A stretch of 64,000 nucleotides of DNA from NCBI RefSeq assembly GCF_015864825.1, contig NZ_JADYWL010000001.1:434001-498000 (forward strand), written 5' to 3'. Origin of the DNA: Psychrobacter sp. NZS113. Lineage in GTDB: Bacteria > Pseudomonadota > Gammaproteobacteria > Pseudomonadales > Moraxellaceae. The notes beneath the pieces are model-generated. The model had not been told where the DNA came from. It searched no databases and was given only the letters and a program-made list of their open reading frames with translations. This document shows, one piece after another, positions 27,195 to 37,400 of the stretch. The position numbers and the translations under genes were made by a program. The stretch's first letter is position 1; every line of letters begins with the position of its first letter.

Positions 27195-30100
27195 ATGACA
27201 CCCCTAAATAATAAGAGATTCAATCAGCAACCATTGCGTGTGAAGGCATTGGCAGTTGCTGTATTGCTAGGACTTGGTGGTACATTGTCTCAAGCGGCTA
27301 CGACAAGTAGAAATCCTGTTGGCGATTTAGAGATTTATACAGCGGCCACACCAGGTACTGCTACTATTTTTATGATGTTGGATACATCAGGTAGTATGGG
27401 TAGTGGTAGTATTAGTAACGATTACGGTTCATGTAAAACTAGCTATACTTCTCAGACATCAGAGAGAATCCGGGCCGTTGTTTATAATCGTCAAACTGAT
27501 ACGTCGGCTTCAGATGGTTTGTTGAGAGACGATAGTGGCAATACCGTTAAAAATTTGAGCAGTATTAAAAGTGAACTAACCTTTACCCCTATTGGTTGTA
27601 AAGTTGGAAGTGCCAATACGATACGTTACTCTCGATTAACCCGCTTACAAATGGCGCTTATCGAGCTATTGGCTGATGAAGTTTACGATGTAAGTAGTAA
27701 ATTGAAAGATTCAGGGTCACTATCAGATGACTATGAGATAGGTTTTGGTAACTATAGTTATAGTGGTAATGGTAGAACAGGGGTGGTTTTAGTGCCGACT
27801 AAGGCACTAACTGCATTGCAGCGCCAAACGTTAATTGCCGCTGCAAATGGATTGAGCGCAACAGGTAATACGCCAACTGCCCACGCGCTGGCAGAGTCTG
27901 GCGCTTATATGATGGGCACTACCTCTAAGGGTAGTTACAGTTATTACAGTGGGTTTGATGACTCGGTCAGCACTTCTAAGTCTGGTAGCAAATATATCTC
28001 TCCACTGAGTGAAAAAGAGTGTAGTGGCAATGGTATTTACCTATTGACCGATGGTGAGCCTAACAGTAGTAGTTATACTGTATCTAGATCACTCATGAAT
28101 ACCACTTTATCAGGATCTAGTCCGGCATTATCAATCAATAGCTGTGAGAGTTTAACAGGTGATACCTCGTCTAGGTCATGGGGTTGTATGGCTAGCTATG
28201 CATCACTTTTGCGTAATACTGCCAACAATCCGCTTAATTTGCCCATTAAAACTGCAACAGTTGGTTTCGGCGCTTCGTTTGCCGGTCTTACTGGTACACG
28301 TACCATTACAGTTGACGGTGCATCAAAAGAGGTGACTGACTGTGATAGCGGCAGTGCAGATAATGACACGCGTAACTTGTGTAGACTAGGTGAGCGTAGG
28401 GGCGATGACGAGACCAAAACCTATGGTGATGGTGGTTTCTACTACACAGAAGAATCTTCTGATATTGCAGATAGTATTGTCGATTTTGCCGCTGGACTCG
28501 TACAAACCATCAGTACAGCTCCATCGGGTACTATTACGATTCCTGATGACCCGTACCTCGCTTCAAACCAATTGGCATATGCTTTTTTGCCCATGCTTGA
28601 CCCTGATGTTGCTTCATCTGCAAGTACCTGGGGTGGTAACCTGAAAAAGTACAATTTGGATGAAGGTACACTTTATGGTAAGAATGACAGACTATTATAT
28701 GAAGATGTGGCAGGTAATCTAGATTCAGATACTCAAGACATATGGCAGACCTCTAACTTTACAGTAGATGGCAGTAATGCCAATAATGAGATTACAGCAG
28801 GTGGTGTCTATGCACAGTTAAAAGCACCAGACTCTGGGCTGAGTAGTGTGCGTACACTATATGTAGAAGATTACACCTCATCGAGTAATACCACACCAAT
28901 ATTACGTAAGTTAAGTGTTAATGGAAGTGGTAAGCCACAAGGTTTTGGTAATTTGGTAGATACGGCTACTTATACTCAACTTAACAAGCGTCGCCTATTG
29001 AGTTTCTTAGGCTTCAATTCTTTACTTACGGCTGATGGGCAGGTCACAAGCACCACAGATGTTGAAAATCTAACGCTTTCTATACCTACTACTGAGATTA
29101 AAGTATTAGGCGGTGTCGTGCACTCAAAGCCTACAGCCATCTCATACGGTGCGGATTTAGATACCAATGGTAATATCACTGATGATCGTGATGATTATGT
29201 GTTATTTGGTTCTATGGACGGTGCGCTACACTTGGTGAACTCTGACGACGGTAAAGAAGAAGTTGCCATTATTCCTAAGTATATGGTGGAGGCACAGCCA
29301 GAAGCCTTGGTAGACGACTCAACGATAGATAAGATAGGTCAGCCTTACTTCGGTGTCGATGCACCATGGTTGGTGACTACAGATTACACTTATGATTTAG
29401 ATCTTACTAACCCTAAGGTGACTATTGACACTTCAGCAGGCAAAGGTATGTTTGCTTATGGTGGCCTACGTATGGGTGGTTCAGCTTTTTACGGTATGGA
29501 TATTTCTGACGTAACTACGCCTGAGATGTTGTTTACAATTACACCAGATGGCTTGCGTTCTACCACTTCTTCTAAATCTACTACAACAGGTTTCAGTCGT
29601 TTAGGTCAGATTTGGAGTAAGCCAACCGCTGCTAAAATTCGTCTAACTAGAGACGCTGATGCCACGGATGTACTGGTATTTGGTGGTGGTTACGACACTG
29701 GCTACGAAGAAGATAGCTATGTACCAACGTCGAGCGCCCCAGCGCAAGGTAATGCTATATATATAGTGGATGCTGCGACAGGTGAGCTGATATGGTCAAC
29801 CAGTGGCGAAGCGGGTAGTACAAAAAACCTTAAAACCAGCACTATGATTAATAGTATGGTTGGTGGTATCACCATACTGGATAGAGACAATGATGGCTTA
29901 ATGGATCATTTATATGCGGCAGATTTAGGTGGCCAAGTATTCCGTGCCGATTTTGAAAATGCTCGCCCTGCGGCAAATGGCTATACTGAAGTCAGTAGTT
30001 TTTCTAACAAACGCGTAACACGAGTGCTCAATGTAGCGCCAAGCAGCACATCATACAAAAAATATGCTTACCGCTTTTACGAACGTCCAGTTGTGAGTTT

Positions 30101-30944
30101 TTATCGTAATGAAGGGATTACAGGTGAAAGTATCGCTAACAATGGTCAAATATTTGCGTTAGTAAACGTTATCTCTGGTAACCGTAGTGCCCCTTTGTCG
30201 ACCATGCGTAATGACAACAGCTATGCTAACCGCGTTTATGGCCTGATCGATACTGATATCATCTCGACAGATATATATGAAAGTACATTTACGCCCACTA
30301 TCCAAAACTTAACAGAAAGTAACTTAACTGAGTTATCGACTGCGCTTGGGACTGCTCCGACAACAGCCATCAAAACCGCGGCAAAAGCAGACATGATCAG
30401 AGGTACTAAAAATGGTTGGTATTATCCTTTGACTCGATTCGATGGCTATAACAACGTTAGGTACAATAAGGGCGTGGGTGATAGTGCTGTGATCAATAAC
30501 TTGCTATATACCACAGTATATAATCCTGATAAGCAATATGATGGCACAACAGCCAGCTGTGCAGCACAGATATCAGGTGGTTCAGAGCGTCAGCTTTATT
30601 GCTTACCTTATGGTGTGTGTATGGAGGATACCTCAGTGACAGGTACTGGTGGTTATATTCCTGCTGGACAAGGTATTCAAGAGCTAACGCTTGGTGCTTA
30701 TAACGAAGACAATACGGATGTAAAAGTACTTATCGGTACTACCACACTGACAGAGCGTATCGAAGTGGCAAACCGTGCAGGTTATGGTAGTGATAGCGTT
30801 AAGGACAGTAGCAATATCAAAGATCTATATTCAGGCGAAACCAACTCTGCTACTACAACGGGTGGTGATGGTAGCGCGGCTGAGTATATCTTTAATGAGC
30901 GTTATACTTTACAACCGCGTGCATGGTACGAGCGAAAGCAGTAA
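27195..30944 (+). CDS. pilY1: Type IV pilus tip adhesin PilY1
   Basis: A large (1249 residues) secreted adhesin and mechanosensor that caps the pilus. Signal peptide ALAVAVLLGLGGTLSQAA; von Willebrand A-like domain with MIDAS residues DTSGS at 63-67; C-terminal beta-propeller region with an EF-hand-like calcium loop DRDNDGLMD around 896-904 and a second Asp/Asn-rich loop near 655. The vWA is extended by Ser/Gly/Thr-rich insertions. PilY1 controls pilus retraction against PilT through calcium binding in Pseudomonas; here PilU and PilT are encoded at the window end. The ATG follows AAGGAAATACGTC. Possible roles in adhesion and DNA uptake are inferred (the Acinetobacter homologue is ComC). Confidence 0.94.
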   Translation: MTPLNNKRFNQQPLRVKALAVAVLLGLGGTLSQAATTSRNPVGDLEIYTAATPGTATIFMMLDTSGSMGSGSISNDYGSCKTSYTSQTSERIRAVVYNRQTDTSASDGLLRDDSGNTVKNLSSIKSELTFTPIGCKVGSANTIRYSRLTRLQMALIELLADEVYDVSSKLKDSGSLSDDYEIGFGNYSYSGNGRTGVVLVPTKALTALQRQTLIAAANGLSATGNTPTAHALAESGAYMMGTTSKGSYSYYSGFDDSVSTSKSGSKYISPLSEKECSGNGIYLLTDGEPNSSSYTVSRSLMNTTLSGSSPALSINSCESLTGDTSSRSWGCMASYASLLRNTANNPLNLPIKTATVGFGASFAGLTGTRTITVDGASKEVTDCDSGSADNDTRNLCRLGERRGDDETKTYGDGGFYYTEESSDIADSIVDFAAGLVQTISTAPSGTITIPDDPYLASNQLAYAFLPMLDPDVASSASTWGGNLKKYNLDEGTLYGKNDRLLYEDVAGNLDSDTQDIWQTSNFTVDGSNANNEITAGGVYAQLKAPDSGLSSVRTLYVEDYTSSSNTTPILRKLSVNGSGKPQGFGNLVDTATYTQLNKRRLLSFLGFNSLLTADGQVTSTTDVENLTLSIPTTEIKVLGGVVHSKPTAISYGADLDTNGNITDDRDDYVLFGSMDGALHLVNSDDGKEEVAIIPKYMVEAQPEALVDDSTIDKIGQPYFGVDAPWLVTTDYTYDLDLTNPKVTIDTSAGKGMFAYGGLRMGGSAFYGMDISDVTTPEMLFTITPDGLRSTTSSKSTTTGFSRLGQIWSKPTAAKIRLTRDADATDVLVFGGGYDTGYEEDSYVPTSSAPAQGNAIYIVDAATGELIWSTSGEAGSTKNLKTSTMINSMVGGITILDRDNDGLMDHLYAADLGGQVFRADFENARPAANGYTEVSSFSNKRVTRVLNVAPSSTSYKKYAYRFYERPVVSFYRNEGITGESIANNGQIFALVNVISGNRSAPLSTMRNDNSYANRVYGLIDTDIISTDIYESTFTPTIQNLTESNLTELSTALGTAPTTAIKTAAKADMIRGTKNGWYYPLTRFDGYNNVRYNKGVGDSAVINNLLYTTVYNPDKQYDGTTASCAAQISGGSERQLYCLPYGVCMEDTSVTGTGGYIPAGQGIQELTLGAYNEDNTDVKVLIGTTTLTERIEVANRAGYGSDSVKDSSNIKDLYSGETNSATTTGGDGSAAEYIFNERYTLQPRAWYERKQ

Positions 30945-31088
30945 GCAGTACGAAGGCTAAAAATATAGGCAGTGAGGATTGTTTCTGAAGCTATTCACTG
31001 AAGCATCATTCACTGCCAATACTGCGGGTGCTGCCAAATAATAGCAATGAATGGTGATTCTAATAGTATTCCTAATAGGGCGCGGTAT

Positions 31089-31676
31089 ATGACCAAGTCG
31101 TATCAAAATAAGACAGTAAGCATGACAACGTATCGCGGCGCACGTGGTTTTACGCTCATAGAGCTAATGGTTATTGTGGTGATTATCAGTATCCTTGCTG
31201 CTATAGCCATCCCCACTTATCGTCAGTATGCAGTGAGAAATGCTGAAAACGAGGCACAGGCAAAAATGCTCCAGCTACAGGTGGAGCTAGAGCGTTGGCG
31301 GTCAAAAGCGTTGAGCTATCAAGGGTTCCAACCAAAAGTCATCAATAGTACAACCAACGCTGTTGCCTATAGCTATGATGAATCAGATAACACTACCATC
31401 TATGTACCAGATGGTAGTGATGCAGCCAACTATCGCTATTTAATTACCCTAGTAGATGGTAACAATACTGCCAGCTCATTGGTTCCTGCTGCCAGCACTA
31501 GTGTTGATAGTGCTACTGGGCGTACATGGAAAATGCTAGCGATACCGAACCCTACAGGCATTACCGCCAATGCCAATGAAATTATGGTAACCAGTACAGG
31601 TTTGCGCTGTCGGAGTAAATATAACAGCATTGCCATCGCAGACAGTGATTGTGGGACAGGAGAGGAGGAGTGGTAA
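31089..31676 (+). CDS. pilE: Type IV minor pilin PilE-like (first copy)
   Basis: A pilin of about 195 residues with prepilin site RGARG then [28 protein letters not shown] prefer the ATG at 31089, since AATAGGG sits eight bases upstream; this gives a 20-residue leader. ATGs at 31047 and 31122 are possible. The globular part has Trp and two C-terminal cysteines (LRCRSKYNSIAIADSDC). PilE-type minor pilins link the tip complex to the major pilin fibre. It overlaps the next pilin by one base. Confidence 0.88.
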   Translation: MTKSYQNKTVSMTTYRGARGFTLIELMVIVVIISILAAIAIPTYRQYAVRNAENEAQAKMLQLQVELERWRSKALSYQGFQPKVINSTTNAVAYSYDESDNTTIYVPDGSDAANYRYLITLVDGNNTASSLVPAASTSVDSATGRTWKMLAIPNPTGITANANEIMVTSTGLRCRSKYNSIAIADSDCGTGEEEW

Positions 31677-32113
31677 TGCCTATCATGTTAGATCGACCGA
31701 CAACTTCATCGCAACAGGGTATAACATTAGTTGAGATAATGATTGTCGTGGCCATCATCGGTGTATTAGCTGCTATTGCTTATCCAGGCTATCAAAGCTA
31801 CATCATAAAGTCTAAACGTACCGATATGATGAGTGAAATGCAGAATATCGCCACTCAAATCCAAACCAACAAGCTGTCACAAGGTAGTTATAGTAATGAT
31901 TTGGTGACAGGACTGGGTGGCAACTATCCTGCTCAGGGTACTACTCTGTATCAAGTGACGTTCACCCCTGATCCACTTACCTCTAATTGGACTATCATTG
32001 CCACGCCAGAAGCAGGAGCACAGATAGCAACAGATGGTACGCTAAGCCTAGACTATCAAGGTACTAAATGCCGATCGACTACCTGTAGCACTGGTGATGA
32101 CTGGAATGAGTAA
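31676..32113 (+). CDS. pilE: Type IV minor pilin PilE-like (second copy)
   Basis: A 145-residue pilin. GGAGG precedes the ATG at 31676, which overlaps the stop of the upstream gene as TAATG; a frame to 31649 is just longer. The prepilin site is SSQQG followed by [24 protein letters not shown], with Ile rather than Phe at +1, which the peptidase usually tolerates. Two C-terminal cysteines (KCRSTTC) should form a disulfide loop. It ends the minor-pilin operon at the strong terminator 32145-32209. Confidence 0.88.
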   Translation: MPIMLDRPTTSSQQGITLVEIMIVVAIIGVLAAIAYPGYQSYIIKSKRTDMMSEMQNIATQIQTNKLSQGSYSNDLVTGLGGNYPAQGTTLYQVTFTPDPLTSNWTIIATPEAGAQIATDGTLSLDYQGTKCRSTTCSTGDDWNE

Positions 32114-32144
32114 GGCTTTTAGCTGAACCAAATGAAATAAGCGT

Positions 32145-32209
32145 ACACTACTAAAAAAGAGCCACCCTAGATAAATAAACAACCTAGGATGGCTCTTTTT
32201 TAGTAGTGT
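32145..32209. terminator. Terminator ending the minor-pilin operon
   Basis: A long imperfect stem: ACACTACTAAAAAAGAGCCA pairs with TGGCTCTTTTTTAGTAGTGT, with CCTAG/CTAGG continuing the pairing toward the loop. T-runs exist on both strands. Confidence 0.88.
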
Positions 32210-32214
32210 ATTAG

Positions 32215-32233
32215 TAGAATGATAATCATTATC
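32215..32233. promoter_or_regulatory. Near-consensus Fur box upstream of pilA
   Basis: TAGAATGATAATCATTATC matches the 19-base Fur consensus at 17 of 19 positions. It lies just past the minor-pilin terminator, about 335 bp before the pilA -24 element. fur is encoded at 62039. Direct regulation is an inference. Confidence 0.55.
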
Positions 32234-32338
32234 TGACAAAAAGTGTCATGCTCATTTACCTGATACACTTAAATGTCACTTAAACTGACAATTTTCAGCA
32301 AGTTAATAGCAACATTAGTCAATAGACAAAAATTGTCA
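32234..32338 (+). promoter_or_regulatory. Cluster of TGTCA-type sites, candidate PilR activator region
   Basis: Five TGTCA/TGACA pentamers lie at 32234, 32244, 32274, 32286 and 32334, 215-320 bp upstream of the -24 element. In Pseudomonas aeruginosa PilR binds repeated (C/G)TGTC sites upstream of pilA. The similarity is suggestive; spacing is looser and farther than in that case. Confidence 0.45.
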
Positions 32339-32552
32339 TTGGCCGATATATGCAGATCTAACGAAAGCATGAGCGGTTTCTAATATCTCTACAAACCAGA
32401 GAAATCTTATCCAATGCCTTTACTACCAATGATTAATATATTGTTAACCATTACTTCATAAGACAGATTTAGGTAGGTAAGCTTGAGTAGCGACTGTATT
32501 ATTAGTATAAGTCATAAGATTGGTATAGAGAATATTAGTATTAATCAAAAAG

Positions 32553-32569
32553 TTGGCACGCTACCTGCA
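32553..32569 (+). promoter_or_regulatory. Sigma-54 (-24/-12) promoter of pilA
   Basis: TTGGCACGCTACCTGCA contains GG and GC ten bases apart, the spacing required for RpoN, and matches TGGCAC-N5-TTGC closely. It gives a leader of about 120 bases before the pilA ATG. Pilin genes of Pseudomonas and Moraxella are known to be RpoN-dependent. Confidence 0.8.
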
Positions 32570-32701
32570 ACATTATTAATAAGACAGTTAGGCGAGTGAG
32601 TCACTCATACTAACAAACCATTATTTATAATAGATGGCAGATAGTGATACGGAATAGCGTATCAATACGATTTGTTATCACCTTACTCTAAAGGACATAC
32701 T

Positions 32702-33172
32702 ATGAACGCTAATATCCAGAAAGGTTTTACCCTAATCGAATTAATGATCGTTGTTGCGATCATCGGTATCCTAGCTGCTATCGCTATTCCTCAGTACCAG
32801 AACTATATCGCTAAGTCACAAGTTAGCCGTGTTGTCGCTGAGACAGGTTCACTGAAAACTGCTTACGAGACTTGCCTAAACGATGGTCAAACTGATGTTG
32901 ATGCATGTGACCTTGGTTTCACTGGCTCGAACCTATTTGATCTAGATGCTCCAGCAGATATTAATGCTGATACTCCACCAACAGCTGCCGTAACGAACGA
33001 AGTAGCGCTTAGCTCTACAGGTACAATTGTAGGTACTTTCGCAGGAGCAGCATCAGCAGCGCTAACCGATACAGCTACTACTATTACTTGGTCACGTTCT
33101 GATCTAGGTACTTGGACTTGTGAATCATCAGCAGATCCTAAATACAATGCTACTGCCTGCCCAGCACCTTAG
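32702..33172 (+). CDS. pilA: Major type IV pilin PilA
   Basis: A 156-residue pilin, the main fibre subunit. Six-residue leader [12 protein letters not shown] (cleavage after KG) then [32 protein letters not shown], the canonical helix with Glu at +5. The C-terminal cysteines (TWTCESS to TACP) define the D-loop; a second Cys pair lies at residues about 60 and 68. The ATG at 32702 follows AAAGGACATACT; a longer frame to 32672 lacks this. Transcribed from its own sigma-54 promoter and closed by a terminator, so uncoupled from the minor-pilin operon. Confidence 0.95.
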   Translation: MNANIQKGFTLIELMIVVAIIGILAAIAIPQYQNYIAKSQVSRVVAETGSLKTAYETCLNDGQTDVDACDLGFTGSNLFDLDAPADINADTPPTAAVTNEVALSSTGTIVGTFAGAASAALTDTATTITWSRSDLGTWTCESSADPKYNATACPAP

Positions 33173-33215
33173 TAATAGACTATTTATCTAAAGCATATAC
33201 TGTTTAGATAATTAT

Positions 33216-33247
33216 AAAAAAAGCCAAGCATATTGCTTGGCTTTTTT
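33216..33247 (+). terminator. Terminator of pilA
   Basis: AAAAAAGCCAAGCA and TGCTTGGCTTTTTT form a perfect 14-bp stem around TAT. Confidence 0.93.
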
Positions 33248-33426
33248 GTTTCTGATTTTCATAATTGATGTATATTTGTTTTAAGGATCACCGTAGTAAA
33301 AGTAGTGACTCGAGTTTATTCTATCCAATAATATACTTAGATAATGTTATGTCATGTTGAGTGATTCAAGGCAGGTGGCATAAAGCGTGCACCTATAAAG
33401 GTACTATTATAAATCTGGCTACTGCT

Positions 33427-33927
33427 ATGTTATTTACCAAAAATCGTCACATGACTGTTCAACTTGGGTTTACGCTAATTGAGCTAATGATAGTTGTGGC
33501 CATCGTTGGCGTATTAGCAGCCATTGCCATTCCTCAATATCAAATATATATAGGTAAAACCCAAGCCACACGAGTGATTAATGAGTTGGGTCAATTACGC
33601 TTAACCGTAGAAGAATGCTTGCAGACAGGGAGGACGGTGATTGGAGTCGGCACTACCGAGTGTGACCCACGTGCATCCGGTTCTAATCTGATAGTAGGCA
33701 GCTCACAGGTGGGCGTTACTCTGTCTAATGGTATGGGAGTGGCACAGATGACCAGTCCACTGACAGTAACAACTAGCATTACTGCTGTTGTATCCGACCA
33801 AGTCAACCCAAGGTTAGCAGGTAAAGATATTGAGTGGATACGTACCAGTAATGGCTCATGGAGTTGTAGCAGTAACATTGAAGCGTTGTACCTGCCAAAC
33901 TCTTGCAGCTATAATGCTAACTTATAG
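33427..33927 (+). CDS. Second PilA-like pilin
   Basis: A pilin of 166 residues (from the ATG at 33427). The prepilin site is VQLG then [36 protein letters not shown]; the C-terminal block WIRTSNGSWSCSSNIEALYLPNSC matches the corresponding part of PilA ([13 protein letters not shown]...C), and a second Cys pair is also conserved. The two genes therefore look like diverged tandem duplicates. The start is uncertain: the ATG at 33451 gives a six-residue leader, that at 33427 fourteen; neither has a good ribosome site. No -24/-12 element is seen upstream, so it may be weakly or differently expressed, or serve as a silent donor. Confidence 0.85.
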   Translation: MLFTKNRHMTVQLGFTLIELMIVVAIVGVLAAIAIPQYQIYIGKTQATRVINELGQLRLTVEECLQTGRTVIGVGTTECDPRASGSNLIVGSSQVGVTLSNGMGVAQMTSPLTVTTSITAVVSDQVNPRLAGKDIEWIRTSNGSWSCSSNIEALYLPNSCSYNANL

Positions 33928-33965
33928 TTTTGTGCGACAATAGAGTCGTTATTCTTTATACAACG

Positions 33966-34015
33966 AAAAACCACCTAACAGCCCTTCTTGTCTGATGGCC
34001 ATTAGGTGGTTTTTT
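33966..34015. terminator. Bidirectional terminator between the second pilin gene and fdxA
   Basis: AAAAACCACCTAA and TTAGGTGGTTTTT pair, enclosing a GGC-rich loop; T-runs on both strands suit the convergent arrangement. Confidence 0.85.
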
Positions 34016-34054
34016 ATTAGCTCAAGACAGATTAGACTGTCTTAAAGAGTTATT

Positions 34055-34378
34055 CTATTTCTCTAAATACTGAATTTTACCTTCTACGCCATCCCACTTT
34101 GCAGCTTCTGGCAACTGATCTTTCATCTCAGTGATATTCGGCCACTTTTGCGCCAACTCTTCATTAAGCTGGGTAAACATCTCTTGGCTTTTTGGTACTT
34201 CATCTTCTGAAAATATGGCGTTGGCAGGACATTCAGGCTCGCATAGCGCGCAGTCGATGCACTCATCAGGATCGATGACGAGGAAGTTTGGACCTTCATA
34301 AAAGCAGTCCACAGGACAGACTTCTACACAGTCGGTGTATTTGCAAAGGATGCAGTTATCTGTAACGACAAAGGTCAT
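34055..34378 (-). CDS. fdxA: 7Fe ferredoxin (3Fe-4S plus 4Fe-4S)
   Basis: The 107-residue protein matches Azotobacter vinelandii ferredoxin I in layout: C9, C12, C17, C21, C25 and C40, C43, C46, C50, with the characteristic [20 protein letters not shown] and [13 protein letters not shown]. It is a low-potential cytoplasmic electron carrier. The C-terminal 50 residues ([20 protein letters not shown]) are the usual extension. It follows mutS on the same strand, an arrangement found in many gammaproteobacteria. Confidence 0.96.
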   Translation of the reverse strand: MTFVVTDNCILCKYTDCVEVCPVDCFYEGPNFLVIDPDECIDCALCEPECPANAIFSEDEVPKSQEMFTQLNEELAQKWPNITEMKDQLPEAAKWDGVEGKIQYLEK

Positions 34379-34470
34379 AGTAATGTCTACCTGTTATTGG
34401 CTTAGGGCTAAATAGAATAGATTAAAATAAAGCGTATTTTAACGCCTTTACGCCTAATTGACAATTCCCT

Positions 34471-37400
34471 TTAATGACTAATGATTTTCTTTAGATGATA
34501 CAGTAAATCATGAGCTTGCTTGGGTGTCAGACTGTCAGGATCAATGGCATGCAGTTCATCTTGCAAGCTAAATAACTGATTTTGTTGTGGAATAATTTCT
34601 ATGCTTTTAGTTTGTATGTCTAGCTTGTCGACTTCGGCACTATCAATACTATTGTAATGCTGTTCACGTTTATCCTTTACTGACTTAGCTAATTCATTTT
34701 TATCATCAATAGGTTGCTCGTTTTCCACTTTTAGATTATCTAACTTTACATTATCTGCCGTTAAGTTATCTAATAAGTAGCGTTTAGCGTCATTCAGTAC
34801 TTGAGTGGGGATGCCAGCCATCTTTGCCACATGCAGTCCAAAGCTAGAGCTTGCTGCGCCCTCCTTGATTTGATGCAGTAGTAGCAACTGACCATCGATC
34901 TCACTGGCCGCGACGTGGACGTTACGAATGCTAGCTTGAAGGTTTTCATTATTTTGCGCCAATTGCGTTAGCTCAAAGTAATGAGTGGCAAATAATGTCA
35001 GGCAACCAATCTCTATCAATCGATTGACACAAGCATGGGCGATGGCAAGTCCATCAGTGGTAGCAGTACCGCGTCCCACTTCATCCATTAATACCAACGA
35101 CTTATCCGTTGCTTGATTGAGGATGTTAGCCGTCTCAATCATCTCTACCATAAAGGTTGACTTACCGCCCGCCAAATCATCCGCCGAGCCAATACGCGTA
35201 AAGATACGATCGATATCACCGATATGAGCACTCGCTGCTGGGACGAAGCTACCGCAATGAGCGAGTAGGACTATCAGTGCGGTTTGGCGCATGTAAGTAG
35301 ATTTTCCGCCCATATTAGGGCCAGTAATCATTAATAGCCGCTCAGCGCTTTCATTGCTGCCTACTGTTTGACCAAGAATACAATCATTGGCAACGAACTG
35401 GGTAGTGTGTTTTGCCTTACTTTGAGTAACGCTATTCATTGGCTGTAAGGCTGCTTCAACGACGACATGGCGACCTTGTTTGATATTGATACTGGTCTGA
35501 TTGCTAGTATTTATAGTGTGTTCTGAGTCGTTACTCATCACTGGACGCTGCCAGTTATAATCCAAAGCGAGCTGTGCCCAATTACATAGCACATCTATCT
35601 GCGCGATGGCGGCGCTAAGCTGTTGCAGTTCGGCTAAATGACTGCTCAAGACGGTTAATAGCTCTTGATACAACTGCTTTTCCTGAGTTAATGCTAACGT
35701 CTGTGCGCTTAGATATTCGGTTTCGACTTCTTTTAGTTCATCTGTGATAAAGCGTTCGCTACTCTTGAGCGTTTGCCGACGGATAAAATGTGCTGGTGCA
35801 TTTTTCGCCTGCATTTTGGGCAATTCAAAATAAAATCCGCTAACTTTATTAAAGCCAACTTTTAGACTCGGTAGTTGGCTATCTTGACGGGCGCGCTCGA
35901 CCATGTCATCCAAAGTCACTTGGATGTTGTCATGTAAATGAGTCAGGCGATCAAACTCTTCGTCATAGCCAGCAGCAAGCATACCACCATCACGAATATG
36001 GGCAGGTGGTTCTATGACAATGGCTCGCTCAATCAGCTCGGCTACGGATTGTATAGCAGGTAACTGAGCTGGCAGTTGCTGCATAAGCATAGGTAATAGT
36101 CCAGCATGCTCATGGCTAATGCCTGATTCGTTGAGTAAGGTAATCAGTTGGTTGCTACTGGCAATGCCATCGGCAAGTTTACGTAAATCGCGAGGTTTGG
36201 CACTCATCAGACCGATGCGACTACTGATTCGCTCAACATCACCAATGGCATGTAGCGTTTCGCGTATGCTCGTGACTAGTGTGCTCTTTGTTTCGCTATT
36301 TACTAATGTTTGCTCAGAGCGATTTGGCGAATGTTCTGTATTTAAGAGACTTGTGATTGCATCTAGGCGTAAGTTGATACGTGAATGTTGACGAAGTGGG
36401 CGTTTCATTTGTTGTACCAGCAATCGTCTTCCCATTGGAGTCTGGCAGTGATTTAATACGGATATCAATGAAGTACCGTTACTGCTAACAGGCGCAAACA
36501 GCTCAAGATTCTGTTGGCTATTGGCATCAATAATCAGATAGTCGTCGTTGTACTCTACGATTAGCTGATTGACTTGTGGCACGTGGCGTTGCTGCGTTTG
36601 CCGTGCATAGTGAATCAGCGCTGCACAGCTAGATTGAGCCAGTGGTGCATCACTAATACCCAATCCATCGAGACGTTGTACCTCAAATTGCTGGCATAAG
36701 GTCGAGCTGGCATGCTCAGGATGAAAGTCATTGGCAGCGACTTCTATAATGGGGCAATCAAGATTTTGACGTAACCACAATATCCACGCTGTATCAGTAT
36801 CGCCAATACTATCGCTGAGCGCTTCACTAATGATGCATTCACTAGGAGCGAAGCGTGCGAGTACCGTCAGCATTTGAGTTTGCAAACCTTCGATATCATC
36901 GTGATCCGCACTGAGGGTTTGCGTGGTCAACGTTCCAGCAGCCAAGTCCATTTGGCTAATGGCAGCTTGCAGAGGCTGTTTGCTATTCGCTCTAGGTGTG
37001 GCAATATCAATGGCGACGACCGTAGGCGTATGATTTGGCGCAATTAATGCATCATCTGTAATCGTCCCTGCTGTCAAAGTCTTAACCACTTCACGGCGCA
37101 TGATACCGCCAGCAGCAGATTTACTTTTGTCTTTCTTTTGCTTATCGCCTATCGTAGGGGCATTGGATTTGCTACTCGTACTGTCAGTGGTTGATTCGTC
37201 AATTTGCTCACAGACAACGACTGTCTGCCCAGCAGCGATTAATCGTGCCATATAGCTATCGGCAGCATGGAACGGCACACCTGCCATGGCAATCGTGTTG
37301 CCCGCTTTATCCGTACCACGGCGAGTGAGCGTGATATCTAATATGTGTGCTGCGCGCTTGGCATCATCAAAGAACAGCTCATAAAAATCACCCATGCGGT

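Noticed and set aside
32543..32555. IHF site next to the pilA promoter
   Set aside because: The bases fit the WATCAANNNNTTR pattern, but overlap the -24 element, where IHF is not expected to bind; likely chance.
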